Shown: positions 42,203 through 51,135 of the stretch, piece after piece
Position numbering within the stretch: the stretch's first letter is position 1
How the letters are laid out: each line of letters starts with the position of its first letter
Assembly: GCA_963706755.1 (NCBI GenBank)
Contig: CAVPNH010000008.1
Coordinates: forward strand, 248,001-312,000
Direction of reading: 5' to 3'
DNA length: 64,000 nt
DNA from: RPQJ01 sp963706755
GTDB lineage: Bacteria; Pseudomonadota; Gammaproteobacteria; Steroidobacterales; Steroidobacteraceae
The notes under the pieces: model-generated
What the model was told of the DNA's origin: nothing
The model's input: only the letters and a program-made list of their open reading frames with translations
Database searches by the model: none
Program-made: the position numbers and the translations under genes

Positions 42203-42913
42203 TCAGAATTCGTACTCGATGAGGACGCGCACGGTCATGTCCGGCGTCTCGTCCGTGAGGCCGAACAGCAGTCCGAGTTCGTACTTTATTGCGCCGTCGG
42301 CAGTGCGGAACTTGCCGAACATGGCCGGGCCGAGCTGCTGCTCGTGGTCGTCGAACGAGCCCATCTCGCCCCACTCGCCGAGGCCGCCGTACATCTCGAT
42401 GCCGGGTTCGAAGCGCTCGGCGAGCCGGTAGCGGTACTGCCAGCGGTACTCCATCTCGAGGTCGGCCCCGCTCTCGAGGGCCTGCTCGAAGATCATGTTG
42501 AGGCGCACCTCGTTTCGACCGAAGTCCTTCTGGCCGAGCAACCCCAGTTCCAGCGCGTTGGCGCCGCCGTCCTCCAGCGAGTACACGAATTCGGCGAGCA
42601 GGCCGAAGTCCGCCCAGTACTGTCCTTGTTCGGTGACCTGAAAGATGTTTTCCGACGCGATCTCCGTCGCCTCGAGGCCCCCGCCCGGCTCGCCCTCGTA
42701 CTTGACCAGGAGTTCGGTAAGCCACCATGAGACCGGCGCCCACTCGAATTCCGCCTTGTAGGCCTGGCCGCCGTCCAGCGACTCGTCGTTGTCGAAGTCG
42801 TAGTGGCCGCGCAGCTCGACCGCGATCTCGCCTTCCTCGACCAGCGGCGAGTACACGACGTGGTCCGCGCGCGATTCGGTGGGGTGCGCGGTGACCGCGA
42901 GGGCCAGGACCAT
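42203..42913 (-). CDS. outer-membrane beta-barrel protein of unknown function
   Basis: About 236 residues from ATG 42913, a start chosen to give the short export signal MVLALAVTAHPTESRA. The mature part alternates polar and aromatic residues (GHYDFDNDESLDGG, LLVKYEGEPGGG, MEYRWQYRYRLAERFEPG) and ends in EYEF, the terminal Phe expected of an outer-membrane barrel. It follows the FTR1 gene on the same strand, so a role in metal passage is plausible but unproven. An earlier non-ATG start is possible. Confidence 0.65.
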   Translation of the reverse strand: MVLALAVTAHPTESRADHVVYSPLVEEGEIAVELRGHYDFDNDESLDGGQAYKAEFEWAPVSWWLTELLVKYEGEPGGGLEATEIASENIFQVTEQGQYWADFGLLAEFVYSLEDGGANALELGLLGQKDFGRNEVRLNMIFEQALESGADLEMEYRWQYRYRLAERFEPGIEMYGGLGEWGEMGSFDDHEQQLGPAMFGKFRTADGAIKYELGLLFGLTDETPDMTVRVLIEYEF

Positions 42914-42949
42914 CGCCGGCAGCGCGGCAGCCTTGCGCAGGCGCGGGGC

Positions 42950-43747
42950 AGGGCGGTTGACCGCAGCGCGAGAGCGCCAGGATTCCCGCGAGCGTCGCCG
43001 TGAATACCAGGAGCTGCATCGCGCTCGGGCGGTCGTCGTAGCCGACCAGCACGTGCAGCAGCTGGCCGAGGGCGCCATGCCCGGGCAGCCACGAGGAGCT
43101 GTCCCACAGCGGGTCGACGAGCGCGGGCAGGAGGTCGGCCTGTACCAGGAACGCAGCGCACTGTCCGGCCATTCCGGCTGCGAGCAGGACGATCAACCAG
43201 CCGGTGACCGCGAAGAGCCGGTGGGTCGGGATCCGCAGCAGGCCGAAGTACATCAATGCGCCGGCGGCGACACCCGCCGCGAGCCCGAGCATCGAGCCCG
43301 CGAGCAGGGTGCGGGAGTCGGCGCCGCCGGCGGCGATGCCATACAGGAACAGGACCACCTCGGATCCTTCGCGAAGCACTGCGAGCCCGACCACCAGCGC
43401 CAGCAGGTGCAGCGGGACGGGCGCCGGTCCGCACGTCCGCGCCAACGGCTTTGATTTCGCGGCTGATTTCCGCGCCGTGTTTCTGCATCCAGACGCTGTG
43501 CCACGCAAGCATGAGCACTGCGAGTCCGAGGATCGACGCGTTCAGGATTTCCTGCCCGACGCCCTCGAATGCGGAGGCGATGGACTCTGCCCGCCAGCGA
43601 CGACGAGCGAAGCGCCACGCCGGCCAGCGCGCCGCCCATGACCCAGGCGCGGCTCCCGGTGATACCGCGTGTTGCCGCGAGCACGATGCCGATGACGAGC
43701 GCGGCCTCGAGCACTTCACGAAAGACGATGACGGCGGAACCGAGCAT
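42950..43747 (-). pseudogene. FTR1-family iron permease, two frameshifts
   Basis: High-affinity iron permease of the inner membrane. The two REGxE-type motifs are present as VFREVLEAALVIG (near 43715) and VLREGSEVVLFLYGIAAGG (near 43360). Hydrophobic helices continue in SILGLAVLMLAWHSVWMQ and RLFAVTGWLIVLLAAGMAGQ. Extra bases near 43620 and 43450 move the frame twice, both in the insertion direction. The exact 3' end is unclear. Three bases separate it from the cupredoxin gene, so they are co-transcribed. Confidence 0.78.
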
Positions 43748-43750
43748 GGC

Positions 43751-44095
43751 TCACCTCGCGACCAGCCAGCCGCGCGCGGTGGCCTGGTTGAATTCACCGA
43801 AGAACTCGTACTTGCCCGGTTCGAGCGGGCCGACGAAGAGGACGATGCGGCCGTTGCCGGCCACGACCTTCTCGCGATTGAGCGTGTAGCTCTCGAACTC
43901 CTCGGGCGTCGGGTCCTGGTTCTCGACGACGAGCCGGATCTTCTGGCCGGCAGGCACGACGAGTTCCGTCGGCGTGAACTTGTGATCCTTGATGACGAGC
44001 GTGAATTCCGGGGCTGCGGCCTGCGCTGCGGAGACCGCCAGGGCGGCGAGGGCGACGGACGCTGCAATTGTGGTGGACGGGCTCGGTCGTTCCAC
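43751..44095 (-). CDS. periplasmic cupredoxin-like iron-uptake protein
   Basis: 114 residues from GTG 44095. The signal peptide (IAASVALAALAVSAAQA) leads to a cupredoxin-1 domain: FTLVIKDHKFTPTELVVPAG, ENQDPTPEEFESYTLNREK and PGKYEFFGEFNQATA. It lacks the full Cys/His/Met copper site of plastocyanins, as in EfeO-type domains that pair with FTR1 permeases and are proposed to oxidise or deliver ferrous iron. It is the first gene of the operon with FTR1 and the outer-membrane protein. Confidence 0.82.
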   Translation of the reverse strand: MERPSPSTTIAASVALAALAVSAAQAAAPEFTLVIKDHKFTPTELVVPAGQKIRLVVENQDPTPEEFESYTLNREKVVAGNGRIVLFVGPLEPGKYEFFGEFNQATARGWLVAR

Positions 44096-44132
44096 GGGTT
44101 GCCTGGCTGCCTTATCAGGAGGGGCGCCCTGA

Positions 44133-44161
44133 ACTATATACGAATGAGAAGTATTCGCAAC
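44133..44161 (-). promoter_or_regulatory. Fur-like box overlapping a promoter of the iron-uptake operon
   Basis: Bases 44143-44161 read AATGAGAAGTATTCGCAAC, agreeing with about 14 of 18 defined positions of the proteobacterial Fur consensus AATGAGAATnATTCTCATT. On the minus strand TTGCGA (about 44155-44160) and TATAGT (about 44133-44138) form a -35/-10 pair with 16-bp spacing across the box. The start GTG 44095 lies about 38 bp downstream of the -10 element. Iron repression is inferred. Confidence 0.6.
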
Positions 44162-44244
44162 TAGGTGAAACCACTTACACTGCGGGCATGTGATCGGGTA
44201 CACAGTAATTCCATAGTCAGGAGCGGTACGCCGCGGGTCAGGCG

Positions 44245-45075
44245 ATGAAACACCGAGACATGGAGTTCCCGGGTTGCGGGGACATCCGCCTGTACGCGCA
44301 GGCATGGCTGCCGGACCAGTCGGCAGGCGCCGTCGTCGTGATTTCGCACGGCCTTGCTGAACACGGCGGACGCTACGCTGAGCTTGCGGGCCGGCTCGTC
44401 GACAAGGGATTTGCGGTCTATGCGCTGGATCAGCGGGGCCACGGCAGGTCCGGCGGTCCGCGTGCCAACATCGAACGCTTCGACTATCTCGTCTCGGACC
44501 TGGGGACATTGGTCGGGCGCGCACAGCGCGAGCACCCTGGGGCGCACATCATTCTGCTGGGGCACAGCATGGGCGGTGCGATCGCGCTCGGCTGCGCCCT
44601 CAAGTATGAAGACGCGCTGCACGCGCTGGTGCTGTCGGCGCCGGCGTTGGCGGTCGCGGAACCGCCGTCGCTGCTGAAGCGGCTGACGGTGAAGACGCTG
44701 TCGTACCTGTCGCCGGACACGGGTGTGATGACGATTCCCGCGAGGGCGATGAGCCGCGATCCGGCGGTCGTGCGCGCGTACGAAAACGATCCGCTGGTGT
44801 TCCGCGGCGCCATCCCGGCGCGCACGCTGGCCGAACTGCTCGAGGCCATGCAGGACCTGCAACTGAAAGCGCACGAATTGCGCCTCCCGGTGCTGATCCA
44901 GCACGGCTCGGCCGACGAACTCGTGCCGCTGTCCGCGACCCATCCGATCTACCGGCGGCTCGGTCTCGAGAACCGCCGCACCATCCAGATCTACGATGGC
45001 CTGTACCACGAGATCTACAACGAGCCGGAGAAGGATCGCGTGATCCGGGACCTCGAGTCCTGGCTCGCGGTCTAG
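44245..45075 (+). CDS. monoacylglycerol lipase-like alpha/beta hydrolase
   Basis: 276 residues of the lysophospholipase/monoacylglycerol lipase family. VISHGLAEHGGRYAELAGRL supplies the oxyanion-hole HG, YALDQRGHGRSGG the strand-4 turn, LLGHSMGGAIAL the nucleophile Ser, LIQHGSADELVP the Asp and YDGLYHEIYNEPEKD the His. No signal peptide is visible. It would release fatty acid and glycerol from monoacylglycerol. It is divergent from the Fur-controlled operon and convergent with cbbR. Confidence 0.88.
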   Translation: MKHRDMEFPGCGDIRLYAQAWLPDQSAGAVVVISHGLAEHGGRYAELAGRLVDKGFAVYALDQRGHGRSGGPRANIERFDYLVSDLGTLVGRAQREHPGAHIILLGHSMGGAIALGCALKYEDALHALVLSAPALAVAEPPSLLKRLTVKTLSYLSPDTGVMTIPARAMSRDPAVVRAYENDPLVFRGAIPARTLAELLEAMQDLQLKAHELRLPVLIQHGSADELVPLSATHPIYRRLGLENRRTIQIYDGLYHEIYNEPEKDRVIRDLESWLAV

Positions 45076-45136
45076 GCAGGGAGCCGCGGCCGGGCGGCTG
45101 CGGGTCACCCGCGCGGCCCGCCATTGCGCGCGAGCG

Positions 45137-46105
45137 CTAGCCGCCGGTCGAGAGCAGCTTCCGGGTCTCGGTCTCGACCATGCGCGCGCCTTCGTCGAGC
45201 AGGTACTCGCGGAACGCGGCCGCGGCGGGCGGCAGCCAGCGCTCCGGGTGGTGTACGACGTACCACGTCCGCACGATCGGCGTGTGGTCCACGTCGAGCT
45301 TCACCAGCGCCCCGGTCTTCAGCTCGAGGAACAGCGTGTGCGCCGAGGTGAGGCTGATCCCGAGCTGGGACATCACCGCGTGTTTCGCCATTTCGTTGCC
45401 GCTGACGGTGATCCGCTCCCGCGGTGAGATGCGATGCATTCCGAGAAAGTTGTCCAGCATCGCGCGGGTGCCCGACCCGGGCTCGCGCTGGACGACGCAC
45501 TCGTGGCGCAGTTCGATGGGCGCGATGCCCCGCTCGCGGGCCAGGGGATGTCCTGGCCAGGCAATCACGACGTGGGGGTTGCTCGCGAACGGCTCGCGCG
45601 CGAGCGCATCACCGCCCGGCGCGGCGCCCTCTGCAAGCGCTTCGGGCCCGCGTCCCATGAGGGCGAGGTCCACCTCACCGTCCTGCACGCGTCGCGCGAG
45701 CTCCGCACGGGTCGAGACCGCCATGTGGACGGCGATCCCGGGCGCGCGACGGCGGAACTCGGCGAGCAGCGGCGGCAGGATGTGCGTGCCAGTGGCGAGA
45801 ATCCCGAGGTGCAGCGTGCCGTCGTCGCGCTTGCGCAGCGCGTCCATGTCCTTCGCGAGCACGCCCAGCCTGGTGTGCACGTCGTTCGCGGCCGAGAGGA
45901 CCCGCTCGCCGGCGGCCGTCATCCTCAGCCGGCGCCCGATCCGGTCGAATGCGGGCGCGCCCAGGACCTTTTCCAGCTGCTGGATCTGCTGCGTGACCCC
46001 GGGGCCGGTCATGAACAGCTGCCGTGCCGCGCGCGCCATGGACCCCGTCTCGGCGACGGCCTTCAGGACTTCGAGTTGCCTCAGGCTGAGATGGCGCGGA
46101 TCCAT
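45137..46105 (-). CDS. cbbR: LysR-type regulator of the Calvin cycle operon
   Basis: 322 residues. The N-terminal winged HTH reads SLRQLEVLKAVAETGSMARA, then QLFMTGPGVTQQIQQLEKVL. The effector domain holds LGILATGTHILPPLLAEFRR and REPGSGTRAMLDNFL, a segment also found in CbbR. It is divergent from cbbL with 103 bp between, the classic cbbR arrangement. CbbR proteins bind T-N11-A sites in this gap and respond to metabolites such as RuBP or NADPH. Which ligand applies here is unknown. Confidence 0.92.
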   Translation of the reverse strand: MDPRHLSLRQLEVLKAVAETGSMARAARQLFMTGPGVTQQIQQLEKVLGAPAFDRIGRRLRMTAAGERVLSAANDVHTRLGVLAKDMDALRKRDDGTLHLGILATGTHILPPLLAEFRRRAPGIAVHMAVSTRAELARRVQDGEVDLALMGRGPEALAEGAAPGGDALAREPFASNPHVVIAWPGHPLARERGIAPIELRHECVVQREPGSGTRAMLDNFLGMHRISPRERITVSGNEMAKHAVMSQLGISLTSAHTLFLELKTGALVKLDVDHTPIVRTWYVVHHPERWLPPAAAAFREYLLDEGARMVETETRKLLSTGG

Positions 46106-46143
46106 AAGTAATACTTACGAGACAAGCAACAAATACTAAGTAT
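46105..46143. promoter_or_regulatory. candidate CbbR operator, two related palindromes
   Basis: TAAGTAATACTTA at 46105-46117 and ATACTAAGTAT at 46133-46143 share the half-site TAAGTA(T)/ATACTTA and lie in the cbbR-cbbL gap, the first at the cbbR start codon. LysR-type regulators commonly bind such pairs. The region is much AT-richer than its surroundings. Confidence 0.5.
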
Positions 46144-46208
46144 CCATTACTGAATGGTCAAACTACATTGGATTGGTGCCGCGCAAACGTCGGCAAGGAG
46201 AGGGTTCG

Positions 46209-47696
46209 ATGTCACAGACGGCCAGTTTCACGGGTGCCGGCACGGATCAGCGCACGACCGGCAACACCGCAGCCCGCTACAAGGCGGGAGTCCTCAAGTA
46301 CAAGGAAATGGGGTACTGGGTCCCGGGCTACGCGCCCAAGGACACGGACCTGATCGCCGTGTTCCGTATCACCCCGCAGGAGGGCGTGGACCCCGAGGAG
46401 GCCGCGGCCGCCGTCGCGGGCGAGTCATCGACCGCGACCTGGACCGTGGTGTGGACCGATCGTCTCACCGCCTGCGAGAACTATCGCGCCAAGGCCTACC
46501 AGGTGCAGCCGGTGCCGGGCATCGAAGGCCAGTATTTCGCGTGGATCGCCTACGAGCTCGACCTGTTCGAGGAAGGCTCGATCGCGAACCTGACGGCCTC
46601 GATCATCGGCAACGTATTCAGCTTCAAGCCGCTCAAGGCCGCGCGCCTCGAGGACATGCGCTTCCCGGTGGCGTACGTGAAGACCTTCAAGGGACCACCG
46701 ACCGGAATCGTCGTGGAGCGCGAGCGCCTCGACAAGTACGGCCGGCCACTGCTCGGCGCGACGATCAAGCCGAAGCTCGGTCTCTCCGGCAAGAACTACG
46801 GCCGCGTCGTCTACGAGGCGCTGCTCGGCGGCCTCGACTTCACCAAGGACGACGAGAACATCAACTCGCAGCCGTTCATGCACTGGCGCGACCGGTTCCT
46901 GTTCTGCATGGAAGCGGTCCAGAAAGCGCAGGCCGCAAGCGGTGAGATCAAGGGGCACTACCTCAACATCACCGCCGGCACGATGGAGGAACTCTACAGG
47001 CGTGCGGAGTTTGCGCGCGACCTGGGTTCGTGCATCGTGATGGTGGATCTCGTCATCGGCTGGACCGCGATCCAGTCCATGTCGAACTGGGCGCGCGACA
47101 ACGACATGATCCTGCACATGCACCGGGCGGGGCACGGCACGTACACGCGGCAGAAGAACCACGGCGTTTCCTTCCGAGTGATCGCGAAGTGGCTGCGACT
47201 CGCGGGCGTCGATCACCTGCACGCGGGCACGGCTGTCGGCAAGCTCGAGGGCGACCCGATGACCGTGCAGGGTTATTACAACGTCTGCCGCGACAGCTAC
47301 ACGAAGCAGGACCTCGCGCGCGGCCTCTTCTTCGACCAGGACTGGGCGGGGCTCCGCAAGGTGATGCCCGTGGCTTCCGGCGGCATCCACGCCGGCCAGA
47401 TGCATCAGCTCCTCGACCTCTTCGGCGACGACGTGGTGCTGCAGTTCGGCGGCGGCACGATCGGCCACCCCGACGGCATCCAGGCCGGCGCCACCGCCAA
47501 TCGCGTCGCGCTCGAGTCGATGGTCCTCGCGCGCAACGAAGGCCGCGACATCAGGAACGAGGGCCCGGAAATCCTCGCGACAGCAGCAAAGACCTGCAAG
47601 CCGCTCGAGGCCGCGCTCATGACCTGGAAGGACGTCACGTTCAACTACGCCTCGACCGACACGTCGGACTTCGTGCCGACCGTGAGCGTCGCCTGA
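46209..47696 (+). CDS. cbbL: RuBisCO large subunit, form I (IC-like)
   Basis: Carboxylates ribulose-1,5-bisphosphate. 495 residues; AAGGAG at 46195-46200 fixes ATG 46209. Active-site segments are GATIKPKLGLSGKNYGR (proton-relay Lys), GGLDFTKDDENINSQPF (carbamate Lys plus Asp and Glu metal ligands), MHRAGHGTYTRQKNHG and the loop-6 Lys in HAGTAVGKLEGDP. The long N-terminus and sequence style fit the red-type IC group, as does the downstream cbbX. Leads the operon cbbL-cbbS-cbbX-fbp-prk. Confidence 0.98.
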   Translation: MSQTASFTGAGTDQRTTGNTAARYKAGVLKYKEMGYWVPGYAPKDTDLIAVFRITPQEGVDPEEAAAAVAGESSTATWTVVWTDRLTACENYRAKAYQVQPVPGIEGQYFAWIAYELDLFEEGSIANLTASIIGNVFSFKPLKAARLEDMRFPVAYVKTFKGPPTGIVVERERLDKYGRPLLGATIKPKLGLSGKNYGRVVYEALLGGLDFTKDDENINSQPFMHWRDRFLFCMEAVQKAQAASGEIKGHYLNITAGTMEELYRRAEFARDLGSCIVMVDLVIGWTAIQSMSNWARDNDMILHMHRAGHGTYTRQKNHGVSFRVIAKWLRLAGVDHLHAGTAVGKLEGDPMTVQGYYNVCRDSYTKQDLARGLFFDQDWAGLRKVMPVASGGIHAGQMHQLLDLFGDDVVLQFGGGTIGHPDGIQAGATANRVALESMVLARNEGRDIRNEGPEILATAAKTCKPLEAALMTWKDVTFNYASTDTSDFVPTVSVA

Positions 47697-47707
47697 GGAG
47701 ACCCGAC

Positions 47708-48094
47708 ATGCGAATCACGCAAGGCACTTTCTCCTTCCTGCCCGACCTGACCGACGAGCAGATTGCGAAGCAGGTGGACTACGCGCTCTCACAGGGCTGG
47801 GCCGTTTCGCTCGAGTACACCGACGACCCGCATCCGCGAAACGTCTACTGGGAAATGTGGGGCCTGCCGATGTTCGATCTCAGGGACGCGGCCGGAGTAC
47901 TCGCGGAGCTGCGCGAGTGCCGTAAGGCGCACGGCGACTGCTACATCAAGCTGAACGCCTTCGACTCGACGCGCGGCTTCGAGACCATGCGGCTCTCGTT
48001 CGTCGTGCACCGCCCGAAGCAGGAAGCGCGCTACAGGCTTCGCCGCGAGGAAAATGCCGGGCGGCTCGTGCGCTACACGCTGGAGCGCGCCTGA
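47708..48094 (+). CDS. cbbS: RuBisCO small subunit
   Basis: 128 residues. ITQGTFSFLPDLTDEQI, GWAVSLEYTDDPHPRNVYWE and MWGLPMFDLRDAAGVLAELR are standard. The C-terminal extension (after LSFVVHRP) forms the hairpin seen in red-type enzymes, which replaces the beta-A/beta-B loop of green types. It lies 11 bp after cbbL. Confidence 0.97.
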   Translation: MRITQGTFSFLPDLTDEQIAKQVDYALSQGWAVSLEYTDDPHPRNVYWEMWGLPMFDLRDAAGVLAELRECRKAHGDCYIKLNAFDSTRGFETMRLSFVVHRPKQEARYRLRREENAGRLVRYTLERA

Positions 48095-48142
48095 GGCGCT
48101 GGCCGGCAGTCCACCATCCCGGGCATCGGTGAGCGCACGTAC

Positions 48143-49042
48143 ATGAACCGGACCTTCGACCTGAAGGCGCTGCTCGCGGAATCGGGCGTCGGCACGGTGC
48201 TCGACGAACTCGACTCCGAGCTCGTCGGGCTCGCGCCCGTGAAGCTCAGGATCCGCGAGATCGCCTCGTTGCTGGTGGTCGAGAAGGCGCGCGCGGAGCT
48301 TGGGGTTGCGGGTACGAAGCCCTCGCTGCACATGTGTTTCACCGGCAACCCCGGCACGGGCAAGACCACGGTCGCCATGCGCATGGCGACGATCCTCCAC
48401 CGGCTGGGACACGTGCGGAAGGGACACCTCGTCGCGGTCACCCGCGACGACCTCGTGGGCCAGTACATCGGCCACACGGCGCCCAAGACCAAGGAAGTGC
48501 TGAAGCGCGCCATGGGTGGCGTGCTCTTCATCGACGAGGCGTACTACCTCCACCGACCCGAGAACGAGCGCGACTACGGCCAGGAGGCGATCGAGATCCT
48601 GATGCAGGTGATGGAGAACCAGCGCGAGGACCTCGTCGTGATCTTCGCCGGCTACAAGGGCCGCATGGACACTTTCTTCCAGAGCAACCCCGGCCTCGGC
48701 TCGCGGGTCGCGCACCACATCGATTTTCCGGACTACAGCGTCCAGGAACTCGAGGCAATCGCCGGGCGGATGGTCGCGACGCTGGGTCTCGTGTTGTCCG
48801 CGTCCGCGCAGCAGGCCCTCGGCGAGTACCTGGTTCTGCGCCGTCAGCGCCCGAATTTCGCCAACGCCCGGTCGCTGCGCAACGCGCTCGACCGCGCGCG
48901 CCTGCGCCAGGCGCGGCGGCTGCTCGAGGCGGGCCAGGTGGACGCCCGGATGCTGACGACGATCGAGGCAGAAGACATCCGCGCCAGTCGCGTGTTCGAG
49001 GCGGCAGGCATCGAGGCACCGGCCGAGGAGGCCACATGCTGA
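48143..49042 (+). CDS. cbbX: CbbX red-type RuBisCO activase
   Basis: AAA+ ATPase that releases inhibitory sugar phosphates from red-type RuBisCO by pulling the CbbL C-terminus. 299 residues with Walker A GNPGTGKTTVAMRMA, Walker B GGVLFIDEAYYL, pore-loop region TRDDLVGQYIGHTAPKTK, and arginine-finger segment NPGLGSRVAHHIDFPDY. It supports the IC assignment of CbbL. The last seven bases overlap fbp. Confidence 0.97.
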   Translation: MNRTFDLKALLAESGVGTVLDELDSELVGLAPVKLRIREIASLLVVEKARAELGVAGTKPSLHMCFTGNPGTGKTTVAMRMATILHRLGHVRKGHLVAVTRDDLVGQYIGHTAPKTKEVLKRAMGGVLFIDEAYYLHRPENERDYGQEAIEILMQVMENQREDLVVIFAGYKGRMDTFFQSNPGLGSRVAHHIDFPDYSVQELEAIAGRMVATLGLVLSASAQQALGEYLVLRRQRPNFANARSLRNALDRARLRQARRLLEAGQVDARMLTTIEAEDIRASRVFEAAGIEAPAEEATC

Positions 49043-50097
49043 ATCCCGGCTACACCACGATATCGAAGTTCCTGATCCAGCAGGTTCCGGAGGAACCGCA
49101 CGGCCGCGAACTCGCGGCGCTGCTGGTGGACGTGGCGGCCGTCGTGAAGGCCATCTCGGCCGCCGTCGGCAAGGGGCCATTGGTTGGTCTCGCGAGCCTC
49201 GCGGGCTCCGAGAACGCGCAGGGCGAGTCGCAGAAGAAGCTCGACCTGCTTGCCGACGAACTCTTCGCCCGCGGTGTCGAGTGGAGCGGGCTGGTCGGCG
49301 CGCTGGCCTCCGAGGAGCGTGAGGAGGTGCACTTCGTCGAGGGCAAGGGCCGGCTCGCGCTCGTCTTCGACCCGCTCGACGGATCGAACAACCTCGACGT
49401 GAACCTGCCCGTGGGGTCCATCTTCTCCGTGCTCGCGCTGCCCGAGGCCGATCGTGGTTCGAGCGCGGTGCTGCAGCCGGGCTCGCGGCAACTTGCGGCG
49501 GGCTACGCGATCTACGGGCCCTCGACCCAGATCGTGATCACGGTCGGCCGCGGCACGCATGGGTTCACGCTGGACCGGGAGATCGGCAATTTCGTGCTGA
49601 CGCACCCGGACATCCGCATCCCTGAGGAAGGCTCGGATTACCTCATCAACGCCTCGAACCGTCGATTCTGGGAGCCGCCGATCCGCCGCTACGTCGACGA
49701 GTGCAAGGCGGGCGGGGAAGGCCCGCGCGGGCGCGATTTCAACACGCGCTGGGTGGCGTCGATGGTGGCGGACGTGCACCGCGTGCTGCTGCGCGGTGGC
49801 ATCTACCTCTACCCGCGCGACCAGAAGGAGGCGAACCGCGAAGGGCGCCTGCGCCTGCTCTACGAGGCGAACCCGATGGCGATGATCATCGAGCAGGCGG
49901 GCGGCGCTGCATCCACCGGCCGCGGCCGAATCCTCGACGTCGAGCCCCAGCGCCTCCACCAGCGGGTGCCCGTGATCCTGGGCTCGCGCGTCGAGGTCGC
50001 GCGCGTCGAGTGCTACCACGCCGAATTCGACCGGGGCGAGGACAAGCCCTACAGCTCGCCGCTCTTCGGCGAGCGGTCGCTGTTCACCAACGCCTGA
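49036..50097 (+). CDS. cbbF: class I fructose-1,6-bisphosphatase
   Basis: 353 residues. The metal site includes FDPLDGSNNLDVNLPVGSIF, preceded by ALASEEREE, and AMIIEQAGGAASTGRGRILD closes the active site; ASNRRFWEPPIRRYVDEC is also typical. Hydrolyses fructose-1,6-bisphosphate in the regenerative part of the Calvin cycle and in gluconeogenesis. ATG 49036 overlaps cbbX by seven bases. Often also named fbp. Confidence 0.96.
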   Translation: MLNPGYTTISKFLIQQVPEEPHGRELAALLVDVAAVVKAISAAVGKGPLVGLASLAGSENAQGESQKKLDLLADELFARGVEWSGLVGALASEEREEVHFVEGKGRLALVFDPLDGSNNLDVNLPVGSIFSVLALPEADRGSSAVLQPGSRQLAAGYAIYGPSTQIVITVGRGTHGFTLDREIGNFVLTHPDIRIPEEGSDYLINASNRRFWEPPIRRYVDECKAGGEGPRGRDFNTRWVASMVADVHRVLLRGGIYLYPRDQKEANREGRLRLLYEANPMAMIIEQAGGAASTGRGRILDVEPQRLHQRVPVILGSRVEVARVECYHAEFDRGEDKPYSSPLFGERSLFTNA

Positions 50098-50113
50098 GCC
50101 CGGAGTCCAGCAA

Positions 50114-50991
50114 ATGTCGGCGCGACATCCCATCATCGCCGTGACCGGTTCGTCCGGCGCGGGCACCACCACCGTCAAGACGACCTTCGAGTGGATCTTC
50201 CGGCGCGAGCTGATCGACGCCGCGATCGTCGAGGGCGACGCCTTCCATCGCTACGACCGCGCCGAGATGCGCCAGAAGATGAAGGAGGCGGAGGCCGCGG
50301 GCAATGGCCACTTCAGCCACTTCGGGCCCGAGTCGAATCTATTCGGTGAGCTGGCCGAGCTCTTCCGCAGCTACGCGCTCTCCGGCAAGGGCCGGTCGCG
50401 GACCTACGTCCACGACGCGGAGGAAGCCGCGAAGCACGGGACACCGCCCGGGACCTTCACGCCCTGGCAGGAAATCGGCGAGGGGTCGGACCTGCTCTTC
50501 TACGAGGGGCTGCACGGAGCGGTGCAGACGGCGGAGCACGACGTGGCGCGCCACGTGGACCTGCTCGTCGGCGTCGCGCCCAGCATCAACCTCGAGTGGA
50601 TCCAGAAGCTGCACCGCGACCAGCGCACGCGCGGCTATTCGACCGAGGCGGTCGTGGACACGATCCTGCGCCGCATGCCCGACTACGTGAACTACATCTG
50701 CCCGCAATTCTCGCGCACGCACATCAACTTCCAGCGCGTGCCGACGGTGGATACCAGCGAATCCGTTCATCGCGCGCGACATCCCGACCGCCGACGAGAG
50801 CTTCCTCATCATCCGCTTCGCGAACCCGAAGCGGCATCGACTTCCCCTACCTGCTGTCGGTGATCCACGACTCGTTCATGTCGCGGCCGAACACGCTGGT
50901 GGTGCCCGGCGGCAAGCTGCCGCTTGCCATGCAGATCATCCTGACGCCGCTGATCCTGCGGATGATGGACACGAAGAAGCGCGCGTACTGA
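50114..50991 (+). pseudogene. cbbP: phosphoribulokinase, two frameshifts near the C-terminus
   Basis: Makes ribulose-1,5-bisphosphate from ribulose-5-phosphate and ATP. AVTGSSGAGTTTVKTTF is the P-loop, EGDAFHRYDRAEM the catalytic Asp segment, and EGLHGAVQTAEHDVARHVDL the second Asp/Glu region, typical of the octameric bacterial form. The first 215 codons are intact. An extra G near 50759 (TVDTS|NPFIARDIP) and another near 50833 (ANPK|RIDFPYLLSVI) break the frame. The last 57 codons (MSRPNTLVVPGGKLPLAMQ...) read normally to the stop at 50991. About 291 aa if repaired. Confidence 0.92.
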
Positions 50992-51135
50992 GCCGACGGC
51001 ACAGGCCGGGGATTGCGCTCGATACTGATTTGCAGTTCGAAGTCACCTAGGTTCGTAATAGGGGCGAGGGCCTGGCGAGGCTCGCCGCACCGGATGCGGC
51101 GCTCCGGCCTCCGGATGCCCCTCGGAAGCATTACG

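Noticed and set aside
44245..45075. Monoacylglycerol lipase as part of the WS/DGAT lipid cluster
   Set aside because: It lies about 5 kb away on the other strand with unrelated genes between.
50740..50850. Programmed ribosomal frameshifting in phosphoribulokinase
   Set aside because: Two shifts without a slippery heptamer or downstream structure, and the same insertion bias occurs in unrelated genes; error is simpler.
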